Notes under the pieces: model-generated
Databases searched by the model: none
What the model saw: only the letters and a program-made list of their open reading frames with translations
What the model was told of the DNA's origin: nothing
Part shown: positions 1-9,700 of the stretch, one piece after another
Layout of the letters: every line of letters begins with the position of its first letter
How positions within the stretch are numbered: position 1 is the first letter of the stretch
Position numbers and translations under genes: made by a program
NCBI GenBank assembly: GCA_017937485.1
Contig: JAGBDN010000018.1
Location: 55,906-119,905 of the forward strand
DNA from: Thermoguttaceae bacterium
GTDB taxonomy: Bacteria; Planctomycetota; Planctomycetia; Pirellulales; Thermoguttaceae
DNA length: 64,000 nt
Direction: 5' to 3'

Positions 1-1702
1 GAGTTCCGCGATGTTCGCCGGCGGCGGCTTCTTTCGGAACGTAAATCTCACAGTAAACCGCGTCGCGCCCGGCGTTTACAGTCGTTTCCAACCTTTCGTG
101 CGGAATCGCGGGATCGCCGATTTTACCCCGCGGCGTCTCGACTCGCGCAAGTCGATAAAAAGCCGTTTGCGGCGCCGCATCGTCTGTTTTTCTTTTTAAT
201 TGCGGCGTCGGTTTCGCGCTTTTTTTCGCCGCAACGACGTCGTCGGAAGTCTTTTTTTCATCGCCGGTTGTCGTTTTACTCCAGCGAATTTCGCCGCGAA
301 CTTTACGAGCGTCGCCCTCAAACGCAAGTTGAAAGCCGACAAACTCGCCGCGCGCCGCCGCCAAATCGATTCGTCGCTCGCGAGCGTTCCAAATCGCGTT
401 TGACGTCGTATAATTTTCAGGACGCGCCGGAATCGCTTCCCCCGTCTCGGTCGTCTTATCGAACTCGTTTAAAACGGCGATCTTAGAACCGGCCAACGTC
501 GGAAGCGACGCGTTTTTGTCGCGAATGTTTTTCCCGTTTGAATCGGAAATTCGTTTGCTTTTTGCCGACGTTTTCTTTTCCGCCGCGCTTGTATTTTTAA
601 CGTCGACCAAGTCGTTCCAATCGCTTGGTTTATCGTCGGAAACGTCGAATCGTAACGTCGCCGGAACGCTCCGTTTCCCTAATTCGTCGACGGCGACTAA
701 TTCCAATTTTTTCGTTTTCCCCGGTTTCAAACCTAAACGACTTAACCGGGCGACATAACGTTCCGACGACGTCGAATAACCGTTAATTTTCGGCGCCGGA
801 ATCAACGTTTGCGGAACGTCGACGCCGTCGATTCTCGCTTGAAATCCAATAAGGCGACTTGACGTCGCTTTTGAAGCCGTCCAAGAAATCTCAACCTCTC
901 CCCAAGGCAAACCGTCGGTTCGAGCCGCAAGCTCAACCGGCGCGCTCGGCGGATTAGCGTCGTTAACCTCTTCTTCAACAACCACTTCCAAATAGGGCGC
1001 CGAAGCGTTGTTTTGGTCGCGCGAGTAAAAAAAGCGATTGGGAAAAAGGCGAATTTCCACGTCTTCGCCGTCCGCGCCGCGCCGAATCAATTCCGTTCCA
1101 ACGTCGTCAAAAAAGACAAACCCCGTTGAAATCCCAGCGGCGCGCGCGGCGACAAGTCGCGGGTCGATCGGAATCGTTTGCCAACCGTCCGCCGGTTCGG
1201 ACGCCTCGCCGCAAGCCCAAAACGACCCGCCTTCTCCGAATGTAACCAACGTAATATCAGAATATACGTCGCGCCCCAAGGCGTCCGACCAAGGAACGTT
1301 CGGCGTCTCGCGCCAACGAAAAGACGACGCGCCCGGCGTTTTCGTATAACTCGTGCCGTCGCCTTCGCGCCAGGGCGCGACGATCGACCCGACGGTTACT
1401 TGGTGTAAGCGTTCTTCCGAAGACAACTTGACGCCAATTTTCGCTTCCTTAATTCGCCGACCTCGCAAACTAGCGACGTCAAAATCAAGCAAGCTAAACT
1501 CTTGATATCCTTTAACTTTCAACCGAGGCGACGCGCCGTTGTTTCCCTCCTCTTCGCCTGACGCCGACGAAACGTAAAGATCGCGAACCGCTTGAAAACG
1601 AAGCGTTTCCGCTTCGACGCTTCTAATCGCGCCCGAGAATAAAATAAAACACGTCGTCATTTTCAATACGACGCCGCGCCACTTTAAAATACAACGCGTC
1701 AT
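1..1702 (-). CDS. Exported DNRLRE/CBM96-like plus fibronectin III-type protein, partial (3' end beyond window)
   Basis: Reading leftwards from ATG at 1702 the frame stays open for 567 codons to the window edge, so the C-terminus is missing. AAGGAG sits 8 nt before this ATG and decides the start. The N-terminus is a basic stretch, a hydrophobic core (TTCFILFSGAI) and a likely cleavage site at VEA-E, so the product should be exported. Residues about 35-200 (GYQEFSLLDFDV, EAKIGVKL, VAPWREGDG) resemble the DNRLRE/CBM96-type surface domain common in planctomycetes. Residues about 230-320 (PPSAPVELAARTDG, EISWTAS) look like a fibronectin type III repeat, followed by a Lys/Asp-rich linker and another beta-rich domain. 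No catalytic motif is visible, so a cell-surface or carbohydrate-binding role is inferred only from domain style. Confidence 0.7.
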   Translation of the reverse strand, partial: MTRCILKWRGVVLKMTTCFILFSGAIRSVEAETLRFQAVRDLYVSSASGEEEGNNGASPRLKVKGYQEFSLLDFDVASLRGRRIKEAKIGVKLSSEERLHQVTVGSIVAPWREGDGTSYTKTPGASSFRWRETPNVPWSDALGRDVYSDITLVTFGEGGSFWACGEASEPADGWQTIPIDPRLVAARAAGISTGFVFFDDVGTELIRRGADGEDVEIRLFPNRFFYSRDQNNASAPYLEVVVEEEVNDANPPSAPVELAARTDGLPWGEVEISWTASKATSSRLIGFQARIDGVDVPQTLIPAPKINGYSTSSERYVARLSRLGLKPGKTKKLELVAVDELGKRSVPATLRFDVSDDKPSDWNDLVDVKNTSAAEKKTSAKSKRISDSNGKNIRDKNASLPTLAGSKIAVLNEFDKTTETGEAIPARPENYTTSNAIWNARERRIDLAAARGEFVGFQLAFEGDARKVRGEIRWSKTTTGDEKKTSDDVVAAKKSAKPTPQLKRKTDDAAPQTAFYRLARVETPRGKIGDPAIPHERLETTVNAGRDAVYCEIYVPKEAAAGEHRGT

Positions 1703-1765
1703 AATTCACTCCTTAACCTATAAAAAGCACGCGATTAGAACAAAATCGTCTTATCAATTTTACGT

Positions 1766-3148
1766 TTATCGCAAAAACATTCGGAGAGCCGCCGCGTATA
1801 ATTTGCTTTTATACGGCTGATAACGCATCGGAAGGTCGAGCCACGTCGCCTTGTCGACAATCGACTTTATGTGCGAAAACGTGTCAAAACCGACTTTGCC
1901 GTGATAGGCGCCCATCCCGCTTTCGCCGACGCCGCCGAACCCCATCTCCGTCGTCGCTAAGTGAATCACCACGTCGTTCACGCAACCGCCGCCGTATGTA
2001 AGTTCAGACGTTACGCGTTTTATACGGCTTTTATTTTTCGAAAAGAAATAAAACGCAAGCGGTTTGGCCTTTGTTTTCAGTTCGTCGATCGTCGCGTCAA
2101 AATCGTCGAAGGTTAGAATCGGCATAATCGGGCCGAAAATTTCCTCGCGCATTACCGCGTCCGCCTCCGTTACGCCGTCCATCACCGTCGGCGCAATTCG
2201 TTGCGACGTCGCATCGCATTCTCCGCCGAAAATCACTTTTTCGCGGTCGATCAAACCGCAAAGACGCTCGAAGTGTTTCGCGTTAACAATCTTCCCGTAA
2301 TCTTTGTTTTTTAACGGGTTATCGCCGTATTGGCGTTTAATTTCCTTAATAACCTCCGCGACAAAAACGTCCTTAATCGAACGTTCGCAAAGGATATAGT
2401 CGGGCGCGACGCACGTCTGACCGCAATTCAAGTACTTACCAAACACAATTCTTTTCGCGGCAACCTTTACGTTCGCCGACGAATCAACGACGCAGGGGCT
2501 CTTTCCGCCGAGTTCCAAGACGACCGGCGTCAAATTTTCAGCGGCGCGACGCAATAGTTCCTTTCCGACCGTTTGCCCGCCGGTGAAGAAAATGAAGTCA
2601 AATTTTTGATCGAGCAGCGCGGCGTTCTCTTCACGACCTCCCGTAACAACCGCGACGTATTCCGGCGCAAACGTCGCCGCTATTAACTTTGCGACGACGG
2701 CGCTCGTCGCGGGCGAATAAGCGCTCGGCTTCAGCGTCGCGACGTTCCCGGCGGCGATCGCGTCGACCAACGGCCCTAAAGTCAGCAAAAACGGATAGTT
2801 CCAAGGACTCATAATCAAAACGCATCCGCGCGGAACCGGTTGGCGATAACTGCGCGACGGAAATTGCGCGAGCGGCGTCCATACGCGACGCGGCGCCGCA
2901 AATTTTTTCGTCTTTCGAATCATATGCGATATTTCGGAAAGCGCGAGTCCAATTTCGCACATATAACTCTCGTAAGCGCTTTTACCTAAGTCGCTTAGCA
3001 ACGCCGCGACGATTTCCGTTTCATATTGTCGTATCGCGCGTCGCAACTTTTTCAACTGTTCGACGCGAAAAGCGACCGGAATCGTCGCGCCGCTTCGATA
3101 AAACTCCCGCTGTTTCTCGAGCAAATTTTTAACGTTTTGCGCGTTCAT
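1766..3148 (-). CDS. Aldehyde dehydrogenase, class 3-like NAD(P)-dependent
   Basis: This 460-residue protein oxidises aldehydes to carboxylates with NAD(P)+. The ALDH signature is complete: the oxyanion Asn117 in PWNYPF, the cofactor loop FFTGG at 187-191, general base Glu212 in LELGGKS, and nucleophile Cys246 in NCGQTC. Length and the MSPWNYPF motif fit the short ALDH3/YwdH-like class rather than the 490-500 residue ALDH1/2 class. The start at 3148 has a near-perfect AAGGAGG. It follows the iron alcohol dehydrogenase by 12 bp on the same strand, so the two are surely one operon that could interconvert an alcohol, aldehyde and acid; the substrate is not evident. No signal peptide. Confidence 0.93.
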   Translation of the reverse strand: MNAQNVKNLLEKQREFYRSGATIPVAFRVEQLKKLRRAIRQYETEIVAALLSDLGKSAYESYMCEIGLALSEISHMIRKTKKFAAPRRVWTPLAQFPSRSYRQPVPRGCVLIMSPWNYPFLLTLGPLVDAIAAGNVATLKPSAYSPATSAVVAKLIAATFAPEYVAVVTGGREENAALLDQKFDFIFFTGGQTVGKELLRRAAENLTPVVLELGGKSPCVVDSSANVKVAAKRIVFGKYLNCGQTCVAPDYILCERSIKDVFVAEVIKEIKRQYGDNPLKNKDYGKIVNAKHFERLCGLIDREKVIFGGECDATSQRIAPTVMDGVTEADAVMREEIFGPIMPILTFDDFDATIDELKTKAKPLAFYFFSKNKSRIKRVTSELTYGGGCVNDVVIHLATTEMGFGGVGESGMGAYHGKVGFDTFSHIKSIVDKATWLDLPMRYQPYKSKLYAAALRMFLR

Positions 3149-3160
3149 CCTCGTCCCTCC

Positions 3161-4375
3161 TTAACGTTCTTCGCTCCAATCGGCGACGCAATAATAAAAC
3201 CGTTCCAATTCATTCGCATCGAACAACTTAGGAACCGGGTAAAGCGGATTCGCCTCGCGAGACGCAAGGCGCGCCATCGCCGGAATATCCTCTTTTTTAA
3301 TCCCGACGAGTTTTTCAGGAATCCCGAGCTTCGCGTTGAGGTTGCGAATCGCCGCGATAAATTTTTCGGCGGCCGTTTTTGCGTCGTCTTGCAACGTCGC
3401 GACGCCGGCGGCGACGGCGAGGTCGCGCAACTTACGATGAACGCTTATTCCGTAAGCGTCTAGCGCATAAGGCGTTATCACCGCGTTGGCAAGTCCGTGC
3501 GGCGTTCCGTAACGTCCGCCAAGCGTATGCGCGACGGCGTGCACGTACCCGACGTAAGACTTCGAAAAGGCCAACCCGGCCATATGCGCGGCGCGGAGCA
3601 TTTTTTCGCGAGCGTCGCGATTTCGACCGTCGTTATACGCGATTTCAAGGTTTTCAAAAATTAGTTTCGTCGCGTCTAAAGCTAGTCGCCGCGTCTCTTT
3701 AGTCGTCGAACGTCCGATATAAGCCTCGACGGCGTGAACAAGCGCGTCGATTCCTGTCGTCGCGGTTAAACCCGGCGGCAACGTAAAAGTCAGCGCCGGA
3801 TCTAAAACAGCGTAAGTCGGTATCAGCGGAAAACTTAGAATCGTATATTTATGTTGTTTTTCGGCGTCGACAATCACGGCGGCGACAGTCGTTTCGCTCC
3901 CGGTGCCGGCGGTCGTCGGCACGGCGATCAACGGAGGCAAGCGTCGCCAAACGCGCAACAGTCCCTTAAGCTTGCCAACGCTTTTCTTAGGATAGACGAC
4001 GCGAGCGCCGACGGCTTTGGCGCAATCGATCGGCGAGCCGCCGCCGACGGCGATTAACGCGTCGCAACCGTTTTCGCGATAAACCTTTAAGGCTTCCTCG
4101 ACGTTGTCGACGGTCGGGTTCGGTTGCGTCTTGTCGTAAACAACGTAAAAAACGCCGTTTTGCTTTAAAACCGTTTCGATCGGCTTCAACAAACCGGCGT
4201 TCTTAACTCCTTGGTCGGCGACAATTAGCACTTTCTTAACGCGCTCTTTAAGAAAAACGCTGTCGAGCGCGGCGCACGTCGGCACAAGCGCCGGTTCCCG
4301 ATAAGGAAGAATCGGAAGCGCCGCTCGAAACGCCGCCTGAAAAACGCGACACCACGCCGCTTGCAAAAAAAACAT
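3161..4375 (-). CDS. Iron-containing alcohol dehydrogenase
   Basis: This 404-residue group III alcohol dehydrogenase has the nucleotide-binding GGGSPID at 111-117 and the metal ligands expected for the family: Asp210 and His214 (TTGIDALVHAVEAY), His279 (GYVHAVAHTLGG) and His293 (TPHGLANA). It would interconvert an alcohol and an aldehyde or ketone with NAD(P)(H). It is the first gene of a two-gene operon with the aldehyde dehydrogenase just downstream, which suggests fermentative alcohol metabolism or handling of a toxic aldehyde. The hydrophobic N-terminus (MFFLQAAWCRVF) is somewhat longer than usual and could be start-site over-extension. No microcompartment shell genes are nearby. Confidence 0.93.
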   Translation of the reverse strand: MFFLQAAWCRVFQAAFRAALPILPYREPALVPTCAALDSVFLKERVKKVLIVADQGVKNAGLLKPIETVLKQNGVFYVVYDKTQPNPTVDNVEEALKVYRENGCDALIAVGGGSPIDCAKAVGARVVYPKKSVGKLKGLLRVWRRLPPLIAVPTTAGTGSETTVAAVIVDAEKQHKYTILSFPLIPTYAVLDPALTFTLPPGLTATTGIDALVHAVEAYIGRSTTKETRRLALDATKLIFENLEIAYNDGRNRDAREKMLRAAHMAGLAFSKSYVGYVHAVAHTLGGRYGTPHGLANAVITPYALDAYGISVHRKLRDLAVAAGVATLQDDAKTAAEKFIAAIRNLNAKLGIPEKLVGIKKEDIPAMARLASREANPLYPVPKLFDANELERFYYCVADWSEER

Positions 4376-4471
4376 TATTTCACCTTTTTCAAACCGTTAT
4401 ATTTCAATCGTTAAACGCAATCGCTCAACGTTTTTCATCGCAGAATAATTCAAACGATCCCCCAAGACGCG

Positions 4472-5659
4472 TTAATAATCGTCGTCGAGCCGAAAGTCCG
4501 ACTCGTAATCCCAATCGACATACGCGTTAAAAAAACCGTCTAATCGCAAATCCAACTCTTCGTCGTCCGCCTCCCCGACAACTTCAACCCATTCTTTTTC
4601 AACAACTTCCGTTTCGTCGTTATTTACCGGAACCGCGACTTGTTCGCAACGCGAATTTTGTTCTTCGACGTCGCTTAACAACCCCTTTTGCGTCGACGCC
4701 TTCTCGACAAGCGCGACGTTTTCCGTTTTCAATCTCGGCGCCTCCGCGTTTGTCGCCGCCAACGGAAGCGCGTCCGGCAAGGTCAAGCGTTTGTCTTTGC
4801 CGACGTAAACGCGCGCCAACGACTCCGTCGCCTTCGACGCGGCTTCGAAGATCGTTTCTTGAAAACCTTCGACGCGGTAACGTCCCGTCAATTGGCGAAT
4901 TAGGGTCGACTTAATTTCCGTCGACAATCCGTCGCTCAATCGTTTTTCGTCTCGCAACCGCGCGACGCAAACGTCGACGACGGGACGAAACGGTTCGATC
5001 AAATCGTCGGCCAACGCGAACGCGTCGTATTTGTTCCGATGAAAAATCCCAAACGCCGGACAAAGACCGGACGCGACGACCGCTCGCGCGACGATCGCTC
5101 GCAGCGCGCCGTACCCGTAATTCAGCGCCGCGTTGGTCGGATCGCCGCCGTTGTAATCGCGCTTAAAACGTTCCCCATTAAAGAGTTGCGACCAGTACTT
5201 TTTCGCCGCGACGCCCTCGCGATTGTCCGAGTCGCCGGAAAGGGTCGCCGCCGACAACGCGCGCAAACCGCCGTCGTCGCCGCGAAGCGTCTCCAAAACG
5301 GACGCCTGCCCCTCGATTTTGCTTCTGACAATTTGTCGCCAAAGCCGCTTTTGAAGAGGACGCGAAACCGACGCTTGGAGCCGCGTCCGTCGCGCGCTTA
5401 GATGATGCCCGACCAACGGCAAGCAGAGTCCGCAAGGCGACGACTTCGCGTCGCAAACAACGATCGACGCGCCCGCCGCCGTCAAGCCTTGCAACGTCGC
5501 TAAAGAAAGCGACAAATGAGGATGCGACAACAAAACGACCGCGACGTCGTCGAGCGGCACGGCGTCGACGTCGCGCCCGTCGAGCGAGACGATTAATTGG
5601 CGATAACGAACGCGAAGTTTGACCGGCGCCTGCGAAAAATCGAGAATTCGCCCTTGCAT
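4472..5659 (-). CDS. cas1: CRISPR-associated integrase Cas1, type II, with acidic C-terminal tail
   Basis: Cas1 is the catalytic subunit of the Cas1-Cas2 spacer integrase. The metal site expected from Streptococcus pyogenes Cas1 (E149/H205/E220) is present as Glu148 (NREGVAAKKYW), His207 (FGIFHRNKYDAF) and Glu222 (DDLIEPFRP), and NYGYGALRAIVARA is typical of type II. I start at ATG 5659 (MQGRILDFSQ). The frame is open further upstream to 6001, but that part is Arg-rich, unlike Cas1, and overlaps repeats. Type II Cas1 is usually about 290-310 residues; this one is 395 because of an extra 95 residues that are strongly acidic and end in DWDYESDFRLDDDY. It lies last in the locus, 387 bp after cas2, an unusual order and gap. 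Confidence 0.93.
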   Translation of the reverse strand: MQGRILDFSQAPVKLRVRYRQLIVSLDGRDVDAVPLDDVAVVLLSHPHLSLSLATLQGLTAAGASIVVCDAKSSPCGLCLPLVGHHLSARRTRLQASVSRPLQKRLWRQIVRSKIEGQASVLETLRGDDGGLRALSAATLSGDSDNREGVAAKKYWSQLFNGERFKRDYNGGDPTNAALNYGYGALRAIVARAVVASGLCPAFGIFHRNKYDAFALADDLIEPFRPVVDVCVARLRDEKRLSDGLSTEIKSTLIRQLTGRYRVEGFQETIFEAASKATESLARVYVGKDKRLTLPDALPLAATNAEAPRLKTENVALVEKASTQKGLLSDVEEQNSRCEQVAVPVNNDETEVVEKEWVEVVGEADDEELDLRLDGFFNAYVDWDYESDFRLDDDY

Positions 5660-5712
5660 TTTCGCAAATTTCCCTTGCGTATTTTCTTCATTTACAGAAC
5701 ATAGCGTCCGAA

Positions 5713-5916
5713 CGTCGCGCGACGGCGATTTTTCGAACGCCGTCCGGTTCCATCGGACGCGGGGTGCGTCGACTTTGGTCGCGCGACAGCGATTTTTCGG
5801 ACGCCGTCCGGTATATCGACGCTGAACGTTTCGCCGACGCCGTCCGGTCGTCGAGTCGGAAACGTCGAAGGCGCAACCAGTTGCGCGACGGTAATTTTTT
5901 TCGGGCGCCAACCGGC
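5713..5916. repeat. Degenerate 36-nt repeats between cas2 and cas1 (possible relic CRISPR array)
   Basis: Two 36-nt copies, 5713-5748 and 5777-5812, match at 32 or 33 of 36 positions and are separated by 28 unrelated bases. A third, half-conserved copy ends at 5848 (sharing GACGCCGTCCGGT). A fourth, diverged copy covers about 5878-5915, 29 nt after the third. Each good copy contains a dyad (GACGGCG ... CGCCGTC) that could form a 7-bp stem. The period of 64 is not a multiple of three and the copies fall in different frames of the overlapping open frame, so they are not coding. Repeat and gap sizes are those of a type II array. The sequence does not match the anti-repeat of the tracrRNA candidate, so a relic array is an inference. 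The rest of 5660-6046 shows no gene. Confidence 0.55.
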
Positions 5917-6046
5917 GTTTGTCTGCCTCCCTTCCCCGCAACGCTTGGCAATTTCCGAACGAACATTCGGAACCCAATCGCAACCTCTTTACTTTCAACA
6001 ACTAACAATCGCCTTTTACCGACGTTAGACGTCGAAGCGAGGCTCG

Positions 6047-6391
6047 CTAATAAAAAGTCGCGGCGTCGGGTTCCCTTTCGGGCGTCGTTTGCCTTGGGCC
6101 GATGAAATTCTCCATTTTTTCGAATTGGCGCGTTGTAACGGTCAGCATTCGCACGGCGCCGCGCGGCGGCAACGCGTCGCGCACAAATCGCTTATGCCGC
6201 GTCGCGACGTCTTCGTTCGGGCAATATCGGGCGTACACGGAGAACTGCATCATCGCGAACCCGTCTTCCAGCAAGGCTTTACGGAACTTCGCGTAATTCT
6301 TGCGGTCTTCCTTCGTCCGCACCGGCAAGTCGAAAAACACGACCAATTGCATCGCGACGTAACCCGAGTTAATAAAACGCTTACGCGGCAA
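6047..6391 (-). CDS. cas2: CRISPR-associated protein Cas2, type II
   Basis: Cas2 dimerises and bridges two Cas1 dimers in the spacer integrase. The sequence has the ferredoxin-like pattern of type II Cas2: QLVVFFDLPVRT with the conserved Asp21, KFRKALLEDGFAMMQFSVYAR, and AVRMLTVTTRQFEKM. I take the TTG at 6391 as start because the resulting NSGYVAMQ matches the SGYRxM stretch that precedes the first strand in many type II-C Cas2 proteins. An ATG at 6352 is the alternative, and neither has a strong ribosome binding site. It lies between cas9 and cas1, and a TATAAT on its own strand at 6532-6527 may be a separate promoter for cas2-cas1. Confidence 0.9.
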   Translation of the reverse strand: MPRKRFINSGYVAMQLVVFFDLPVRTKEDRKNYAKFRKALLEDGFAMMQFSVYARYCPNEDVATRHKRFVRDALPPRGAVRMLTVTTRQFEKMENFIGPRQTTPEREPDAATFY

Positions 6392-6715
6392 AACGTTTAC
6401 CCCGTTCGCTTCGTTAAAACAACAACGACGCCGTATCGCACACCGTCGAATCGCGTCCGCTCGGCCCGCTTCTCACGCTATTTTTACGACGCAAAACCGC
6501 TTCGCGCCGTCAGTTTCTTAACGGAAATTATACCGGAAAAGCGCGAAAACTAAAGGCCGCGCGTCGCCAAACGCTCGAACTAGCGCAAAAAATCTCGCGC
6601 AAACGTCGCCTAAACGCTATAATCAACAAACTTTTACCTTCGTCGAAGCGTCAAACGCAACGCGACGCGTTCGTTCCCGAACTCGAAACGAACGCGCCGC
6701 GCCGTCGGTCGTCGC
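6392..6715. other. cas9-cas2 intergenic region
   Basis: These 324 bases hold no gene and no repeat array. Two -10-like hexamers are visible: TATAAT on the minus strand at 6532-6527, correctly oriented to transcribe cas2-cas1 but with only a poor -35 (TTTAGT at 16 nt), and GCTATAAT on the plus strand at 6616-6623, pointing into the 3' end of cas9, without a recognisable -35. Confidence 0.4.
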
Positions 6716-9700
6716 TTACTCGTTCGCTCGGCAAACGTTACCCAGCGCGTCGACGCGGCGTTTCACAAGTTCTTGCGAAATAAAATTTCCACACTTGCTT
6801 ACAAGTCGCACACGCCCGCCCTCCTTTTTTAATTGAGCCGACGCCCGACCGTCGTTATGCGCCTTGCACTCAACCTCGATCGTACCGTTTGAGTATTGCG
6901 AAATCGCGCTCACAATTAACAATCTGTCGTCGTTGCACTTCGTCAACGCTTCGCGGAGCGCCAACGAAAAAAGGAAACGCGTATTCGGCCCAAAATCGCG
7001 CCGCACGACCGGTTCGCCCGTCCGTTTGCGACGATGCGCTTCGAACGTCGAAACGACTTCGGCGCGCCATTCTTTCTCGACGTTATTTTTGTCAAGAATA
7101 GCGTAAACCTCCATATGACTGTTACTTCCTGGCGCGACATAACGCCGCGTTCGTTGCGAACCGCCGACGTCGATCGTCTTGACCGCTTTCCAGTACCGCG
7201 CTTTTCGAATCGGAACGAGCCGTCCGTCGCGAGTCGTCAAATAGGGCGGGTTCGTCTCGAATTTCTTCGCGTCGCCGCCGATTTCCTTCCACTTCGCGCG
7301 CACCAACTCGCGAATCGTCGGGTCGACGATATCGTCGATCAAACCGGCGCTAAACGACGTCAACGGTTTGCGAACGGCGCGACGACCGTCCCTTTCTTTG
7401 GCGCCGTAATTCGTTTCTTCGTGTAAAGCGCCGCTAATTTTGCGGTCGACGCGGTGCGAAACGACGATTCGGTCGACCGCCCGCTTCACGACGTCGGCAA
7501 AACGTTCGCCGGTCGCGGTTTCCGGCGCCGCGATTTCCGCCGTTGCGAAAAGTCGACGCAACTTCATATTCTCCGCGACTTTAGCCGAGTCGGCCAACGT
7601 CTTTACCGTTCCAGGCCCGATCAGCGCGACCGTCAGCGCGTCGACGGCGTGATGTCGCAAATCGTCGCGATTCTTCTTCGGCTTCCCGTCTTTCGACAAA
7701 ATTCGCTCGAGATCCCAAGCGTCGCGGAGCCAAGCGGTCGCGCTCCCGGTCGAAATTTGAACGCGACGCGTTCCCGGTTTGTTCGCTTCCGTCGACGGTT
7801 CGACGCCGTCGACCGCGCCGTATAAAAGGCCGAGATACTTCGTCGCCAAGCGCGAAATATACCGCGTGTCGTTCAGAGCTCTCGTCGCAAAATCTTCGTT
7901 CGGAACTTCGCGTCGCGCAAAGAGTTGGAACTTTCGGTACGCGGCGTCCCCGCGGAATCTCCGAACGCGTTCGAGCATTTCGTTCCAACGCGTTTCGTCG
8001 CCGCCGTAACACTCGAACGGCGTTTGGTTGCGCTTGACGTTGCGGTTTTCCTCCGCCCAACAAAGCGTTTTGTTAGCAAAGGAATCGTCGAGCGAGAGGC
8101 TAAACGGGACGATGTGTTCGACGTCGAACGGCGATTCGTCGCCGATCAGTTGCCGCGGCGTTATCGACCGTCCGGTGTAAGGGCAAACCCAGCCGCATTC
8201 TTCGGCCAAGCGCCACTTCAAAATGTCGAACGGACGCGCTTCGTATCCGAAATCCTCTTTAATTTGTTTGCGAATCCTATCGCGTTCCTTTTCGCGCTTT
8301 TTGTTTTTGCGGAAAAGCTCTTCCCGCTCTTTGCGACCGCGTTTCAAGTCGCGGGCCAACTCGACGCGAATCAACGCCGGTTTTCCCCAAGTTCGAATAA
8401 TCGCGTTGACGACTTTGCGCATTTCCGTCAACGCGCGCAAAACGGTCGGATTGCGAACGTCGCCAAGCGCCTCCAAGACCGGCGGCAACGACGCTTTCGC
8501 TTCGCCGCCCCGCGATTGCAACTCGTCGCCGTACAACGCTTTGCGAACCGTTTGCAAGCGTTCGCGTTTTTCGATCATCGCCGCGGTCAGCCTTTCCGCC
8601 GCTCGACGCGACAGGTTCGCCCGAGCCGTTTCGAGCGTCGTTTGCGCGAGCGTCGCCGTCAACTCTTCGCCGAACTCCGGAAACATCTTACCGAGCCGGC
8701 GCGCCAACGCCTCTTCGTTCTCGAAAACAAGGATTTCGCGAGCGATCAAATCGATTTCGGCGTCGGTTTTCGAAAAATCAAAATCGTTCAAAATTTTCGC
8801 GATTTTCGCCCGCGTTCGGTTCCCGAGCAACTTGCTTTCCGCGTCGTCGCCGACTTCGAAGTTGAATTTGCCGACGTCGGAAGTCTTGTCGCGACTCTTC
8901 TTAACGCCAAGAAGTTTGCGCAGTTCGTTAAACGTCGCGCCGTCGACGCCGTTAAGGAACGCGGCGACTTTGTCCTGTTCGTCCGGCGTTAGGGAGCGCC
9001 AACCGCCGTCCGCGTCGCAAAGTTGCAAGTCGAGGACGCGCTGCCAAATTCGGAACGCTTGGAACGCCGGGTCGCCCTTGACGACGCGGCGCAAGCCGGG
9101 TTCGAGTTCGCAACGCCCGATCAGCCCCTTTTGCGACTTCAACGGCCGTTGGAAAAAGATCGCGTTTCGAACTTTGCGACGAAGCGTTTCGGAAAAAATT
9201 TCCGGATAAAACCGCGCTTGCGACGCCCAAATCGCGTCGAACTCCGCCTGAATCGCTTTACGTCCGAGGTAACGCCGGCGAATCCGCTCCCCTTCCTTCA
9301 TCGGGTCGAGGTTCGCGAAAAACTCGCCGACCGTTCGCGCGCCGGTCGCTTGCATTTCCGCCGCAAGTTCCGCGATCGCTCCCTTGACGACGCCTTCGTC
9401 GTCTTCGTCGCCGCTTTTTTTACTCGCGTCTTGTTTTTTCGCGCCGGAAACTTTCTTGTTGCTCAAAAACCCGCGCCGGACGGCGAGGTGCAAGAGCGAA
9501 CGCCCGACGGCGAAAAGGCTCAACTTCTCGTCGAGCGCCCGGGCCCGCAACGAATAAAGGAACGTTTGCGCTTCGACTCGCGACGCGCCGAAGAAATACG
9601 CGTCGAAAAGCTCGCGGTCGAGACGGTTCAAATAGTCTTGGCGCAACTCCGGCGTCGACGTTTCCCCCTCCGGCAAAAGCCCGGCGTCCTTCAAGACGTT

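Noticed and set aside
5660..6001. Open frame upstream of and in frame with cas1 (114 extra residues)
   Set aside because: The residues are Arg-rich, unlike Cas1, and run through the 36-nt repeats whose copies fall in different frames; the Cas1 family start matches ATG 5659.
6616..6623. Plus-strand GCTATAAT as promoter of a crRNA array leader
   Set aside because: No repeats follow it and no -35 is present.
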